Below the pieces are notes generated by a model. It searched no databases, was not told the origin of the DNA, and saw only the letters and a list, made by a program, of their open reading frames with translations. Of a stretch of 48,000 bases of DNA, positions 1-8,689 are shown in pieces; positions within the stretch are counted from its first letter, which is position 1, and the number at the start of each line of letters is the position of its first letter. A program made the position numbers and the translations under genes. Origin of the DNA: JAWXCF01 sp034440515 (GTDB taxonomy: Bacteria > Bacteroidota > Bacteroidia > CAILMK01); contig JAWXCF010000062.1 of assembly GCA_034440515.1 (NCBI GenBank), positions 1 to 48,000 on the forward strand. The letters run 5' to 3'.

Positions 1-430
1 CAGATAAATTTCTTAGACCGACTATAAAAGGTTTCCCTCTATTTAAACTTTCATAGAGTTCTTTAAAGCTAAGGCTATTTAGATTGTCGCAAAATATAAA
101 ATTTTTATGCCCATCTACAGATGGTGCCCAGCCTGTTATTGCCTTTATCATATCTGGTACATAGGCAGGCTGATCTACCAAACTACCAAATGTTTTCATC
201 ACGATTTCCTCTTGTTCTATCTTAATACCTTGATAATTCATCACCATTTGTACACAGGCAGCCCAACACCAATTAGACTTACGTTGATTTGCATACACGT
301 CTTTGAATTGATCTGAAGGTAAGCCAAGTGAATAGTTATTATTCCCTAAATCTGTAAGGTATTGTGCCTGTACAGAAAAGCTTAAAAAAACCGAAAATAA
401 AAGTAAGTTAAGCCATTTTTGTATATTCAT
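1..430 (-). CDS. Secreted papain-like (C39-type) cysteine protease, 3' end cut by window edge
   Basis: The reading frame opens at an ATG (430-428, minus) and stays open to base 1, giving 143 residues without a stop, so the C-terminus lies outside the window. Residues 1-22 form a signal peptide ending VQA-Q. Residues 53-59 read NWCWAAC, the active-site cysteine motif of the papain-like/C39-like peptidase family; C55 is the expected nucleophile, followed by a helix with QMVMNYQG. The catalytic His and Asp would be in the missing part. The protein is probably periplasmic or exported. It is divergent from dnaK, with a 305-base intergenic region between them. Some members of this fold are inactive scaffolds, so activity cannot be judged from the fragment. 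Family call is fairly sure; substrate unknown. Confidence 0.75.
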   Translation of the reverse strand, partial: MNIQKWLNLLLFSVFLSFSVQAQYLTDLGNNNYSLGLPSDQFKDVYANQRKSNWCWAACVQMVMNYQGIKIEQEEIVMKTFGSLVDQPAYVPDMIKAITGWAPSVDGHKNFIFCDNLNSLSFKELYESLNRGKPFIVGLRNLS

Positions 431-647
431 TTTATTAAATATTAACGTGATAGTTAACAAAAATATAAATCGAATAGATAACTCGGAAACAACATTTGAT
501 CATTGGCATTAATACCTAATTAATACCTATACGTATTTGTATACTAAGTAGAATAAAGAACCTGAAACTATCGCCATATAACCTTTCTATTTGCCATTAT
601 GTCACCCACGCTTATAGCTTGTCACTAATATACTGACTAATTTTACT

Positions 648-662
648 TGGCACTTTCGTTGT
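648..662 (+). promoter_or_regulatory. Sigma-54-like -24/-12 element upstream of dnaK
   Basis: The 305-base gap 431-735 holds no gene. Within it, TGGCAC (648-653), five bases, then TTGT (659-662) matches the sigma-54 consensus TGGCAC-N5-TTGC except for the last base. A start near 673 would give a leader of about 60 bases before dnaK. A single match of this quality could occur by chance in 48 kb, so the call rests on position. No clear TAnnTTTG element was seen in the same gap. Confidence 0.3.
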
Positions 663-735
663 TATTTCAAGCTTAGAAAAAAATTACTGTTAAGTCGGTA
701 AACAAAAAAGCTAAAAATATAAAAATAAATATAAA

Positions 736-2622
736 ATGAGTAAAATAATAGGGATCGACCTAGGAACCACAAATTCCTGTGTTGCAGTAATGGAGGGTAA
801 CCAACCAATTGTAATAGCTAACAGCGAGGGGAAACGCACGACACCATCAGTTGTAGCATTTCTAGAAAATGGAGAGATAAAAGTAGGTGACCCTGCTAAA
901 AGACAAGCTGTTATAAATCCTAAATACACCATAGCATCTATAAAAAGATTTATGGGACGTAGATACACAGAGGTAAGCAACGAAATGAAATACGTCAGCT
1001 TTGACGTGAAGCACGGTTCTAATGATACTGCACGTGTTGATATAAGAGGTAAAGAATATACTCCACAAGAAATTTCTGCAATGGTACTTCAAAAAATGAA
1101 GCAAACTGCAAAGGATTATCTTGGTACAGAGCCAGTAGAGGCTGTTATAACAGTACCTGCATACTTTAACGATGCGCAAAGACAAGCTACAAAAGAGGCT
1201 GGAGAAATAGCAGGTTTAAAAGTTCGTCGTATCATAAACGAGCCTACTGCGGCGGCATTAGCTTACGGTTTAGATAAAAAAGGTAAAGATCAAAAAATTG
1301 CTGTTTACGATTTAGGTGGTGGTACGTTCGATATCTCTATCCTAGACCTAGGTGACGGTGTATTTGAAGTAAAAGCAACAAATGGTGATACGCACTTAGG
1401 TGGTGATGACTTTGACCAAGTAATTATAGATTGGTTAGCTGATGAATTTAAAACTCAAGAAAATATAGATCTACGCAGAGACCCAATGGCACTGCAAAGA
1501 CTAAAAGAAGCAGCCGAGAAAGCTAAAATTGAGTTGAGCAGCAGCCAAGAAACTGAAATTAACTTGCCCTACATCACAGCTGTAGATGGTATGCCAAAAC
1601 ATATGGTTAGGAAATTGAATTTGGCTAAATTTAACCAATTAATAGATGTTTTAGTAGAGCGAAGTATTGAACCTTGTCGCAAAGCAATGAAAGATGCTGG
1701 TTATAAAGTGACTGACATAGACGAAGTAATATTAGTAGGTGGATCTACCAGAATACCAAGAGTACAAGAAAAAGTAAAGGAGTTTTTCCAAAAAGAGCCA
1801 CATAAAGGGGTAAACCCAGACGAGGTAGTTGCCATAGGTGCAGCCATACAAGGTGGTGTACTTACAGGCGAGGTAAAAGATGTATTGCTATTAGATGTTA
1901 CCCCATTAACCCTAGGCATAGAAACTATGGGCAGTGTAATGACAACGATGATATCTAGCAACACAACCATACCTACCCGTAAAAGCGAAACCTACAGCAC
2001 AGCCAGTGACAACCAACCTAGCGTTGAAATAAATGTACTACAAGGTGAGCGAAGTATGGCGAAAGACAATAAGCAGTTAGGTAGATTTATATTAGACGGC
2101 ATAGCACCTGCACCAAGGGGGGTACCACAGGTTGAGGTAACTTTTGATATAGATGCTAACGGTATATTAAACGTATCGGCAAAAGATAAAAATACTGGCA
2201 AAGAGCAAAAAATTAGAATTGAAGCTAGTAGTGGTCTAAGCCAAGAAGAAATAGACCGTATGAGAAATGAAGCAGCTGAAAATTCTGAAGCTGATAAAAA
2301 ACTAAAAGAAGAAATAGAAAAACTAAATGTAGCTGACGGTTTAATATTCCAAAGTGAAAAACAGCTAAAAGACAACGAAGCAAAATTACCTGCTGAAAAT
2401 AAAGCAGCTATAGAATCAGCCCTTACAGCTTTAAAAACTGCGCACGTTACCAAAGACTTAGCAGGATTAGAAACAGCTACTAATGAACTGAATGAGGCTT
2501 GGACAGCTGCAAGTAGCCACCTTTATAGCAACCCTGAAGAGGGGGCTCCAGCGGAAGCTAACGCAGAAAATCCAGCGGAAGATGTAACTGATGTGGATTA
2601 CGAAGAAGTAAAAAATAACTAA
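736..2622 (+). CDS. dnaK: Molecular chaperone DnaK (Hsp70)
   Basis: ATP-dependent cytosolic chaperone that works with DnaJ and GrpE. The 628-residue length is normal. The phosphate-1 motif GIDLGTTNS is at residues 6-14, the second phosphate motif is in VYDLGGGTFD, and the adenosine motif is in VGGSTRIP. The substrate-binding domain follows, then the helical lid, and the protein ends in an acidic tail with DVDYEEVK, the usual DnaK C-terminus. The gene stands alone: no grpE or dnaJ is adjacent, and a hairpin follows the stop. The ATG at 736 is placed directly before the conserved N-terminus. The start lies in an A/T-rich leader without a Shine-Dalgarno sequence, as is common in Bacteroidota. 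Confidence 0.98.
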   Translation: MSKIIGIDLGTTNSCVAVMEGNQPIVIANSEGKRTTPSVVAFLENGEIKVGDPAKRQAVINPKYTIASIKRFMGRRYTEVSNEMKYVSFDVKHGSNDTARVDIRGKEYTPQEISAMVLQKMKQTAKDYLGTEPVEAVITVPAYFNDAQRQATKEAGEIAGLKVRRIINEPTAAALAYGLDKKGKDQKIAVYDLGGGTFDISILDLGDGVFEVKATNGDTHLGGDDFDQVIIDWLADEFKTQENIDLRRDPMALQRLKEAAEKAKIELSSSQETEINLPYITAVDGMPKHMVRKLNLAKFNQLIDVLVERSIEPCRKAMKDAGYKVTDIDEVILVGGSTRIPRVQEKVKEFFQKEPHKGVNPDEVVAIGAAIQGGVLTGEVKDVLLLDVTPLTLGIETMGSVMTTMISSNTTIPTRKSETYSTASDNQPSVEINVLQGERSMAKDNKQLGRFILDGIAPAPRGVPQVEVTFDIDANGILNVSAKDKNTGKEQKIRIEASSGLSQEEIDRMRNEAAENSEADKKLKEEIEKLNVADGLIFQSEKQLKDNEAKLPAENKAAIESALTALKTAHVTKDLAGLETATNELNEAWTAASSHLYSNPEEGAPAEANAENPAEDVTDVDYEEVKNN

Positions 2623-2677
2623 TAGTAAAACCATTTACTCAACTTATGCGTATATGGTACAGACTTTAGGGAAAATC

Positions 2678-2711
2678 AACATTCCTGGAGGGATATTTTT
2701 CCAGGAATGTT
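2678..2711 (+). terminator. Hairpin downstream of dnaK
   Basis: A perfect 11-bp inverted repeat, AACATTCCTGG / CCAGGAATGTT, with a 12-base loop, lies 55 bases after the dnaK stop. It is followed by an AT-rich stretch rather than a clean T run, so termination is likely but not certain. Confidence 0.6.
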
Positions 2712-2808
2712 ATTAATATTCTAAACACTTACATTGACACAAAATACATTAGTTAGATTATTTGTTACTAAATATTGTAAAATAGTAAATAACTCTATGA
2801 TAATGTTA

Positions 2809-2816
2809 TACATTTG
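2809..2816 (+). promoter_or_regulatory. Bacteroidota-type -7 element of the FAS1 lipoprotein gene
   Basis: TACATTTG fits the Bacteroidota -7 consensus TAnnTTTG, about 50 bases before the ATG at 2866. No good -33 TTG is seen at the normal spacing. Identical TACATTTG octamers lie upstream of other genes here (32257-32264 minus, 47751-47758 plus). Confidence 0.45.
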
Positions 2817-2865
2817 TCAAGACAATAACAATTTAGCTTTTTAACTTTATTTCATAATCGATAGA

Positions 2866-3477
2866 ATGAAACTTTTCAAAACATTAACTCTTGCAACTGC
2901 TGTTGCTATTATGTTTACAGCTACCAGCTGTGAGCCTAAAAAAACTGAAACTGATGGTACTGCAACGGATACAACTGCAACCACTACTCCAGTTGATACT
3001 ACTACCAAAATGGAAGCTACAGGTGGCGTAATGGTAGGCGGTTCTATGATGATGCCTAGCAAAGACATCGTTGACAATGCTGCTGAAAGCAAAGACCACA
3101 CAATGCTAGTTGACCTAGTTAAAAAAGCTGGCTTAGTTGAAACTTTAAAAGGTGGTGAATTTACTGTATTCGCTCCAACTAATGATGCTTTCGCTAAAGT
3201 TGACAAAAAAACACTAGAAGGTGTAGCTGCTGATAAAGCAAAACTTACATCTGTATTAACTTACCACGTTGTACCTGGTAAAATGATGGCTGCTGACCTA
3301 ACTGATGGTAAAGAATTAATAACCGTACAAAAAGGTAAATTAAAAGTAACTAATAAAGACGGTAAAATCAGCATCAGCGATGAAAACGGTCAAACTGTAG
3401 GTGTTACTATTGCTGACGTAGTTAGCAGTAATGGTGTAACTTTCGTAGTTGACGGCGTATTGTTGCCAAAAATGTAA
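2866..3477 (+). CDS. FAS1 (fasciclin) domain lipoprotein
   Basis: A 203-residue exported protein. Residues 1-21 are a lipoprotein signal peptide with the lipid-modified cysteine at C22 (TATSC). A Thr-rich linker covers about residues 25-50. A single FAS1 domain fills about residues 66-203: the H1 motif FTVFAPTNDAF and the central YHVVPGK motif are clear, and the domain ends in VDGVLLPKM. FAS1 domains mediate adhesion or matrix contact; the precise role here is unknown. Single-FAS1 lipoproteins are common in Bacteroidota and probably sit in the outer membrane. The gene has its own -7 element and a strong terminator, so it is monocistronic. It has no gliding or polysaccharide-utilisation neighbours. 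Confidence 0.92.
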   Translation: MKLFKTLTLATAVAIMFTATSCEPKKTETDGTATDTTATTTPVDTTTKMEATGGVMVGGSMMMPSKDIVDNAAESKDHTMLVDLVKKAGLVETLKGGEFTVFAPTNDAFAKVDKKTLEGVAADKAKLTSVLTYHVVPGKMMAADLTDGKELITVQKGKLKVTNKDGKISISDENGQTVGVTIADVVSSNGVTFVVDGVLLPKM

Positions 3478-3513
3478 TTTGAATTAGCACAACTAACATT
3501 GTGTTTGTATATG

Positions 3514-3545
3514 ACCCTTGGCTTTCATTAGTCAAGGGTTTTTTT
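3514..3545 (+). terminator. Rho-independent terminator after the FAS1 gene
   Basis: The stem ACCCTTGGC / GTCAAGGGT (9 bp with one G-T pair) has an 8-base loop and runs into seven T. It ends only 39 bases before the MBOAT start codon, so that gene's promoter must overlap or be very close. Confidence 0.85.
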
Positions 3546-3584
3546 GTTGTATAGTTGTCCCTATTCAGATTATATTCGCATATA

Positions 3585-5042
3585 ATGTTATTTACACAAC
3601 TGACATTTCTGTATTTGCTCATCATCACCTTCGTGCTGTACTATATTCCAACATTCAGGCGTTGGCAAGTGCAAATATTGTTATTGTCCAGTTTTACGTT
3701 TTACGCTTGGTCTCAACCAATTCTTTTACTATTACTGTTTACCAGTATAGGTATTAATACCTATTCACTTTACCGCATATTACGTACACAATCTAAGCCT
3801 AAGCAAAAAGTTTGGGCAACTGCAGGTGTTGTACTTAACTTAGGTCTGTTGGCCTTCTTTAAATACACTCCTATGTTTACCTTTATGTTTATAAGTCGGG
3901 GTGACCACAGGTTTGGCGATATACTTCTCAGCATTCCACTGCCCATCGGAATCAGTTTCTTTACATTTCACGGCATCAGTATGATGATAGACGTGTACAA
4001 AAAGAAAAACTTTGAATCCTATAAATATATTGCCCAGCTAAATTTGTGGGGTTTAACTAAAATCACCTCCTTGTATATCGCATTTATGCCGCAATTGGTA
4101 TCTGGTCCAATCGTGAAAAGCTTCGGATTTTTACCCCAAATTAAAACAAAATACTTAAAAGATATACCTTGGGAATTGGCTTGCCGACAACTAATTACGG
4201 GCTATTTCTTAAAGCTAGTAGTTGCTGATAATCTGTTTGGACAAACTATGTGGATTAGTTATCCCTACTTTGATAATTATGATTCTGTCACCCTATTAGT
4301 AATGATATTTGGGTATAGTATGCAAATATTTGCAGACTTTGCAGGCTATAGCCTTATTGCTATTGGATTAGCCTATTTATTTGGATATCAACTACCTATT
4401 AACTTTAATTTTCCCTATATATCCCGATCGTTTCAAGAGTTTTGGACACGTTGGCATATTAGTTTGAGTTCTTGGCTGCGTGAATATCTTTATTTTAGCC
4501 TTGGGGGAAGTAAAAAAGGCATATTCAGAACCTACTTAAACCTAATGCTGGTTATGTTTCTAGGCGGGCTATGGCACGGAGGTGCTTGGTCATATGCTAT
4601 TTGGGGCAGTTTCCACGGCTTAGCCTTAGTAGTAGAGCGTTTAGCTTCAAATATCACTGGGCCACTTCGCAGTAAGTGGCACGCAATTTGGCAAATACCT
4701 CTGGTTTTTACCTTTGTTATGTTTGCTTGGCTCTTATTTAAACTCCCAATATTCGAGCACGCAGTCAATTACGTAAAAGCTATAATTAGTAATAAAGGCA
4801 ATAGAAATATGGTTATCATTTTTAACATAATGATATACAGCGCGCCTGTAATATTGTACCATATTTTATACTTGCTACGACAAGCGACGCCTGGTTGGCA
4901 AATAATGAATTATACCAACACACACATCAATGGGAAAAGGGTCGCAACTAAATTGTTACCCTTATTCACTTACGGTATAATGTTGTGTATTATTTGGGTA
5001 AATTCAGGTGATGGTGTTAAATTTATCTATTTTCAATTCTAA
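3585..5042 (+). CDS. MBOAT family O-acyltransferase (AlgI/DltB-like)
   Basis: A polytopic inner-membrane acyltransferase that moves acyl groups across the membrane onto extracytoplasmic glycans or teichoic-acid-like acceptors. The 485 residues from ATG 3585 contain about ten hydrophobic segments. The MBOAT signature is clear: FWTRWHISLSSWLREY (about 286-301) and GGLWHGGAWSYAIWG, with the catalytic histidine at H331 and a second conserved one at H344. A TTG at 3555 would add ten residues but sits almost inside the terminator tail, so the ATG is preferred. Six bases separate its stop from the next gene, an SGNH-like protein; this pairing matches AlgI-AlgJ/X and DltB-DltD systems. The acceptor polymer cannot be told from the sequence. 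Confidence 0.93.
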   Translation: MLFTQLTFLYLLIITFVLYYIPTFRRWQVQILLLSSFTFYAWSQPILLLLLFTSIGINTYSLYRILRTQSKPKQKVWATAGVVLNLGLLAFFKYTPMFTFMFISRGDHRFGDILLSIPLPIGISFFTFHGISMMIDVYKKKNFESYKYIAQLNLWGLTKITSLYIAFMPQLVSGPIVKSFGFLPQIKTKYLKDIPWELACRQLITGYFLKLVVADNLFGQTMWISYPYFDNYDSVTLLVMIFGYSMQIFADFAGYSLIAIGLAYLFGYQLPINFNFPYISRSFQEFWTRWHISLSSWLREYLYFSLGGSKKGIFRTYLNLMLVMFLGGLWHGGAWSYAIWGSFHGLALVVERLASNITGPLRSKWHAIWQIPLVFTFVMFAWLLFKLPIFEHAVNYVKAIISNKGNRNMVIIFNIMIYSAPVILYHILYLLRQATPGWQIMNYTNTHINGKRVATKLLPLFTYGIMLCIIWVNSGDGVKFIYFQF

Positions 5043-5048
5043 CAACTT

Positions 5049-5888
5049 ATGAAATTTGTTATTAGGGTTAGCTTTATTGCAGTTTGTATATTTTTTCTTT
5101 GGAATGGAGCATTATATAGTTTAATACCTACAGGAGGTAAAGGGCAGAATCAACAACAGCAAAATTCTATTGCTGCTCAAAACTTTGTACACAGACCAAA
5201 CATTGATACCTTAATTCTATTAGGTAGCAGTCTGTCTGCTAGACTAGGCGTTCTGCCTAATGGTAGCTACAATCTATCCTTTAGCGGGGGCAGTGCTTTT
5301 ACAGGAATTGAGATTATTAAAAAGGATAAAAAGACTCCAAAATATTTGCTTATTGAATTAAACTTCATTAATCGTAATCCAGACTTGCAATTGGTTTCAA
5401 CTGCATTTTTCCCCAAATATGCTAATGAATATTTACCTGCGTTGTACCAAAAGTACCAACCCGTAAACCTATTTACTACCCTACTACCATCACAGAAGAA
5501 AGCAAATCAAGATAATGGATACAATAAGCAACTGCAAGACCAACTTTTAGCCGTTCAATTGATAGACTATATGCGTGAACCAGATATGATTGCCTATAAA
5601 AAGGGAATAAAAATGCTAGCCTTAACTATGGCTGAACTAGAAAAGAAATGGAACGTTCAGGTTTACTACTACATAATTCCAGTGCATAGTGAAATAAAAG
5701 CATCAACCACCTATAAGGCTATTTTGCCGCTTTTTTACGCATCATTTAAAAGTACAGGGAGACTGCTACCAGAGGCAGACTGTACGAATTACACTTATAA
5801 TGACGGTGTGCATCTTAGCTACGAATCTGTAGCACCATTTACTGAGTTTATAATGAATAATTTTAAGAAACTGATTAAAGTAGATTAA
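5049..5888 (+). CDS. Membrane-anchored SGNH-like partner of the MBOAT protein
   Basis: A 279-residue protein with an N-terminal signal anchor (about residues 5-25) and an extracytoplasmic domain. Pieces of the SGNH esterase/acyltransferase fold can be seen: LILLGSSLSARL, with S60/S61 in the block I position, in the style of DltD; LSFSGGSAF in the block II position; and DGVHLS near the C-terminus (D252 and H255) as the block V Asp-x-x-His. Coupling to the MBOAT gene (6-base spacing) suggests it takes the acyl group and finishes O-acylation of a surface polymer. Overall similarity to AlgJ, AlgX or DltD is weak by eye, so the fold call comes from motifs plus context. Confidence 0.7.
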   Translation: MKFVIRVSFIAVCIFFLWNGALYSLIPTGGKGQNQQQQNSIAAQNFVHRPNIDTLILLGSSLSARLGVLPNGSYNLSFSGGSAFTGIEIIKKDKKTPKYLLIELNFINRNPDLQLVSTAFFPKYANEYLPALYQKYQPVNLFTTLLPSQKKANQDNGYNKQLQDQLLAVQLIDYMREPDMIAYKKGIKMLALTMAELEKKWNVQVYYYIIPVHSEIKASTTYKAILPLFYASFKSTGRLLPEADCTNYTYNDGVHLSYESVAPFTEFIMNNFKKLIKVD

Positions 5889-5937
5889 TATAGTATTAAT
5901 ATCAATAAATATTTATCAAAAATATCAAATAGAACCC

Positions 5938-7380
5938 CTAAAGTTTAATACAAATATTCTTGGGCTCGGTAAAGAAGTGAAGTGCCTCATAGCCACCCTC
6001 TCTGCCTACTCCGCTTTGCTTCATTCCTCCAAATAATGTGCGCAAGTCTCTTATTAACCAGCAATTCACCCATATAATCCCACTATGAATGGAGTGGCTA
6101 ACTCTATGCGCCTGTTGTAAATTATTTGTCCAAATGGTTGCTGCCAAACCATACTCCGTGCTATTTGCATTCTGAATGGCATCATCTTCATTATCAAATG
6201 CTTGAAGCGTTACAACTGGACCAAATATCTCCTCTTGGTTTACCCTGCAGTTTTGATCTAAACCCTCAATTACGGTGGGTTGTATAAAATAACCTGCCTC
6301 ACATCTTCCAGGAATGGTCATTCTATTTCCACCTGTTAGCACGTCTCCACCCTCTTGTTTAGCTAATTCTATATAGCTTAATACTTTTAGAGTGTGTGCC
6401 TCGCTAGACAATGCCCCTATCTTAGTAGTTTCTTCATTAGGGTCGCCAACAGTTAGTTGGGATACACGCTGTATAAATTCAACCTTAAACTTTTCGTAAA
6501 TGCTTCGCTCTATCAATATTCTACTGCCACATAGGCATATCTGCCCTTGATTAGCAAAGCTGCTGTGAAGTGTTGTTTTCATCATACTATCCCAATCACA
6601 ATCTGCAAAAATGATGTTGGGATTTTTCCCGCCAAGTTCTAAAGATAATTTCTTAAACATCGGCGCTGCGGTTCTTGCTATTTCTTGTCCAGTTTTAGTC
6701 CCGCCTGTAAAGCTGATAACGTTAATCTTAGGGTGAGCAGTGATTGCACCACCTACTCTAGGTCCAGTTCCGTGAACTATGTTTAGCACTCCAGCTGGTA
6801 ATCCTGCCTCAATACACAATTCACTAAGTAGATATGCAGTGTATGGGGTTACTTCACTTGGCTTAGCCACAACAGTGCAGCCAGCTGCTAATGCAGGGGC
6901 AATTTTCCAACTAAATAGATAAAGGGGTAAGTTCCAAGGACTGATGCAACCTGCAATGCCAGCGGGTTGACGCCAAGTATAATTTAAATAATTATTGTCT
7001 GTTGGATGACTTTCGTTATGATCGTGCAAAATGGCAGTTGCGAAGAATGAAAAATTGTCTCTCGCCCTAGGTATGTCAACTGAGGTAGCCAATTGCAAAG
7101 GCTTGCCATTGTCTTGACTTTCTGCCGCTGCCAGCTCGTGCATATTTCTCTCAATTAATTGGCTGATTTTTAACAGAATCTGGCATCTGTTTTGAGCTGA
7201 ACTAACGCTCCAAGTCTTGAATGCTTCGTTTGCAGCTAAATAAGCTTGCTCAACATCTTGATTATCACTATCTGGAATTAGCGAGTAAACTTGACCAGTT
7301 GCAGGCTCAATATTGTCTAGGTATTGCCCAGATATGGGTTCAACCAATTCGCCATTTATATAATTTTTTAACTTTAGCAC
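5938..7380 (-). CDS. Aldehyde dehydrogenase, ALDH8 / aminomuconate-semialdehyde type
   Basis: A 480-residue NAD(P)-dependent aldehyde dehydrogenase of full length. The general base is E248 (LELGGKNPN) and the catalytic cysteine is C282 (NQGQICLCGSR). The segment PWNLPLYLFSWKIAPALAAG and the CLC context around the nucleophile are typical of 2-aminomuconate or 2-hydroxymuconate semialdehyde dehydrogenases (ALDH8A1-like), enzymes of kynurenine and meta-cleavage catabolism. The start codon is GTG at 7380-7378; no in-frame ATG lies upstream. It follows apaG by 51 bases on the same strand. No other genes of a 2-aminomuconate pathway are in the window, so the substrate assignment is an inference from family resemblance. 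It is convergent with the SGNH gene, with no obvious terminator between them. Confidence 0.85.
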   Translation of the reverse strand: MLKLKNYINGELVEPISGQYLDNIEPATGQVYSLIPDSDNQDVEQAYLAANEAFKTWSVSSAQNRCQILLKISQLIERNMHELAAAESQDNGKPLQLATSVDIPRARDNFSFFATAILHDHNESHPTDNNYLNYTWRQPAGIAGCISPWNLPLYLFSWKIAPALAAGCTVVAKPSEVTPYTAYLLSELCIEAGLPAGVLNIVHGTGPRVGGAITAHPKINVISFTGGTKTGQEIARTAAPMFKKLSLELGGKNPNIIFADCDWDSMMKTTLHSSFANQGQICLCGSRILIERSIYEKFKVEFIQRVSQLTVGDPNEETTKIGALSSEAHTLKVLSYIELAKQEGGDVLTGGNRMTIPGRCEAGYFIQPTVIEGLDQNCRVNQEEIFGPVVTLQAFDNEDDAIQNANSTEYGLAATIWTNNLQQAHRVSHSIHSGIIWVNCWLIRDLRTLFGGMKQSGVGREGGYEALHFFTEPKNICIKL

Positions 7381-7431
7381 GTTACTATTTTACAGAATTT
7401 ATAAAAAAACTGAGTACGTGCAAATATAGAA

Positions 7432-7818
7432 TTAGTTCATTCTAAAGGGAACCACCAGCGTAAACTCTGGAATAGTTACTTGAAACAAGCTGCCATCTTT
7501 TTGACGCTCCATTTCATATGTGCCATACATTTTACCTAAGTCAGTTCTTAGGTGGCAACCGCTCATATATTCGTGTTTAGAATAGGGTGTTAATATTGGT
7601 TGTAGTCCCACAACACCGTCACCGGCTACTTCTTCCTTTGAGCCATTGCTGTCTATGATGTGCCAATGTCTACGCAACAAACGTATTGTATCGTCACTTA
7701 TGTTCTTTATTACTATCCTATATGCAAATATAAAATTCGCATAAAGTGGCTGACTTGCCTTTTCTTGAAAGAAAGTATTTACCTGAACTATGACATCTTC
7801 TGTAACTGCTTGAAACAT
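7432..7818 (-). CDS. apaG: ApaG domain protein
   Basis: A 128-residue single-domain protein of normal ApaG length. It has the fibronectin-like beta-sandwich with the conserved patches FAYRIVIKN, LLRRHWHI, GDGVVGLQPIL and YEYMSGCHL-like (here HEYMSGCHL), ending in IPEFTLVVPF. ApaG was linked genetically to cobalt/magnesium tolerance and Ap4A levels in enterobacteria; its molecular role is not well defined. Here it lies between the methyltransferase gene and the aldehyde dehydrogenase and may be cotranscribed with the latter. Confidence 0.95.
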   Translation of the reverse strand: MFQAVTEDVIVQVNTFFQEKASQPLYANFIFAYRIVIKNISDDTIRLLRRHWHIIDSNGSKEEVAGDGVVGLQPILTPYSKHEYMSGCHLRTDLGKMYGTYEMERQKDGSLFQVTIPEFTLVVPFRMN

Positions 7819-7951
7819 ACTCGTAAAATCACCCTTTTGGCATTTGCTAAATTAGATAATTATCCAATAATAATGCAAATATTACACCAAATGTTCATTT
7901 TAATTTGTGAACATCATTATCCACATCAATAATAATTATGACTATTGTCAA

Positions 7952-8689
7952 CTATTTCAAGCGTTTACCGCCTGTTTGCTTATGATAAGAGTTGGGGATG
8001 TGCATTAAATAAACAATCGGAAGTCTATTCAAATCTTCTGTAAAAGTCTTATAATTCGGTGCCATATTCCTGATTATTTTCTCATCAACGGTAGTAAGAC
8101 TAACTGCCAACACAACTTGTGTTTCTGGAGAAAGTGCCTGCCCAATTGATCTAATCATTGCTGAATTCCGATAGGGGGTTTCAATCCATATCTGCGTATA
8201 GCCGTCATTAGCAAATTGCTCCAGCCTTTTTAATTGTCCCTCTCTTGCGTTTTCCTCACTAGGTAAGTATCCGTGAAAAGTAAAGAATTGCCCTTGACAA
8301 CCACTGGCTGCTAATGCCATCATAATGCTACTAGGTCCTGGAAAACTAACTACATCATAGCCAAGTTTACCAGCTGCCTTTACTACTTCTGTACCTGGAT
8401 CGGCTATCCCTGGGTAGCCTGCCTCACTTAGCAGACCAATATCTTGACCATTAGCATCTGTTACTATGTCTTTAATAATGGAGTTTACAGTAGTTTTATC
8501 AGCTACTTCTATTACTACATCTTTAAATGGTGTAGGTACACCAGCTTCCTTTAACAACTTATTAGCACTTTTACGCTCCTCAACTATGAAATATTTTAAA
8601 GTACAGATTTGCTTAATGACATCATCAGGCAGATTTCTATTTATAGGGCTATCCCCTATCAAATTGGGGATAATGTATAATTTTGGCAT
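7952..8689 (-). CDS. RsmI-like SAM-dependent methyltransferase (tetrapyrrole methylase fold)
   Basis: A 245-residue protein of the COG0313 group. It carries the SAM-binding features LLSEAGYPGIADPGTEVV and FPGPSSIMMALAASG of 16S rRNA 2'-O-methyltransferase I. It is a short form: the N-terminus reads MPKLYIIPNLIGDSP rather than the usual ATPIGNLxD, and the C-terminal extension of E. coli RsmI is absent. Bacteroidota often carry such a second, short RsmI-like paralogue, so the C1402 rRNA target is not assured. Its ATG overlaps the stop of the upstream GldE-like gene by one base (TAATG), indicating translational coupling. Confidence 0.85.
   Translation of the reverse strand: MPKLYIIPNLIGDSPINRNLPDDVIKQICTLKYFIVEERKSANKLLKEAGVPTPFKDVVIEVADKTTVNSIIKDIVTDANGQDIGLLSEAGYPGIADPGTEVVKAAGKLGYDVVSFPGPSSIMMALAASGCQGQFFTFHGYLPSEENAREGQLKRLEQFANDGYTQIWIETPYRNSAMIRSIGQALSPETQVVLAVSLTTVDEKIIRNMAPNYKTFTEDLNRLPIVYLMHIPNSYHKQTGGKRLK

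Noticed and set aside
107..316. Plus-strand 69-residue frame near the left edge
   Set aside because: It lies opposite the secreted cysteine protease gene, which has a signal peptide and the NWCWAAC motif; the plus-strand peptide has no protein-like features.
3555..3584. TTG start giving a longer MBOAT protein
   Set aside because: It sits ten bases after the terminator T run and adds polar residues before the first TM helix; the ATG at 3585 fits the family better.
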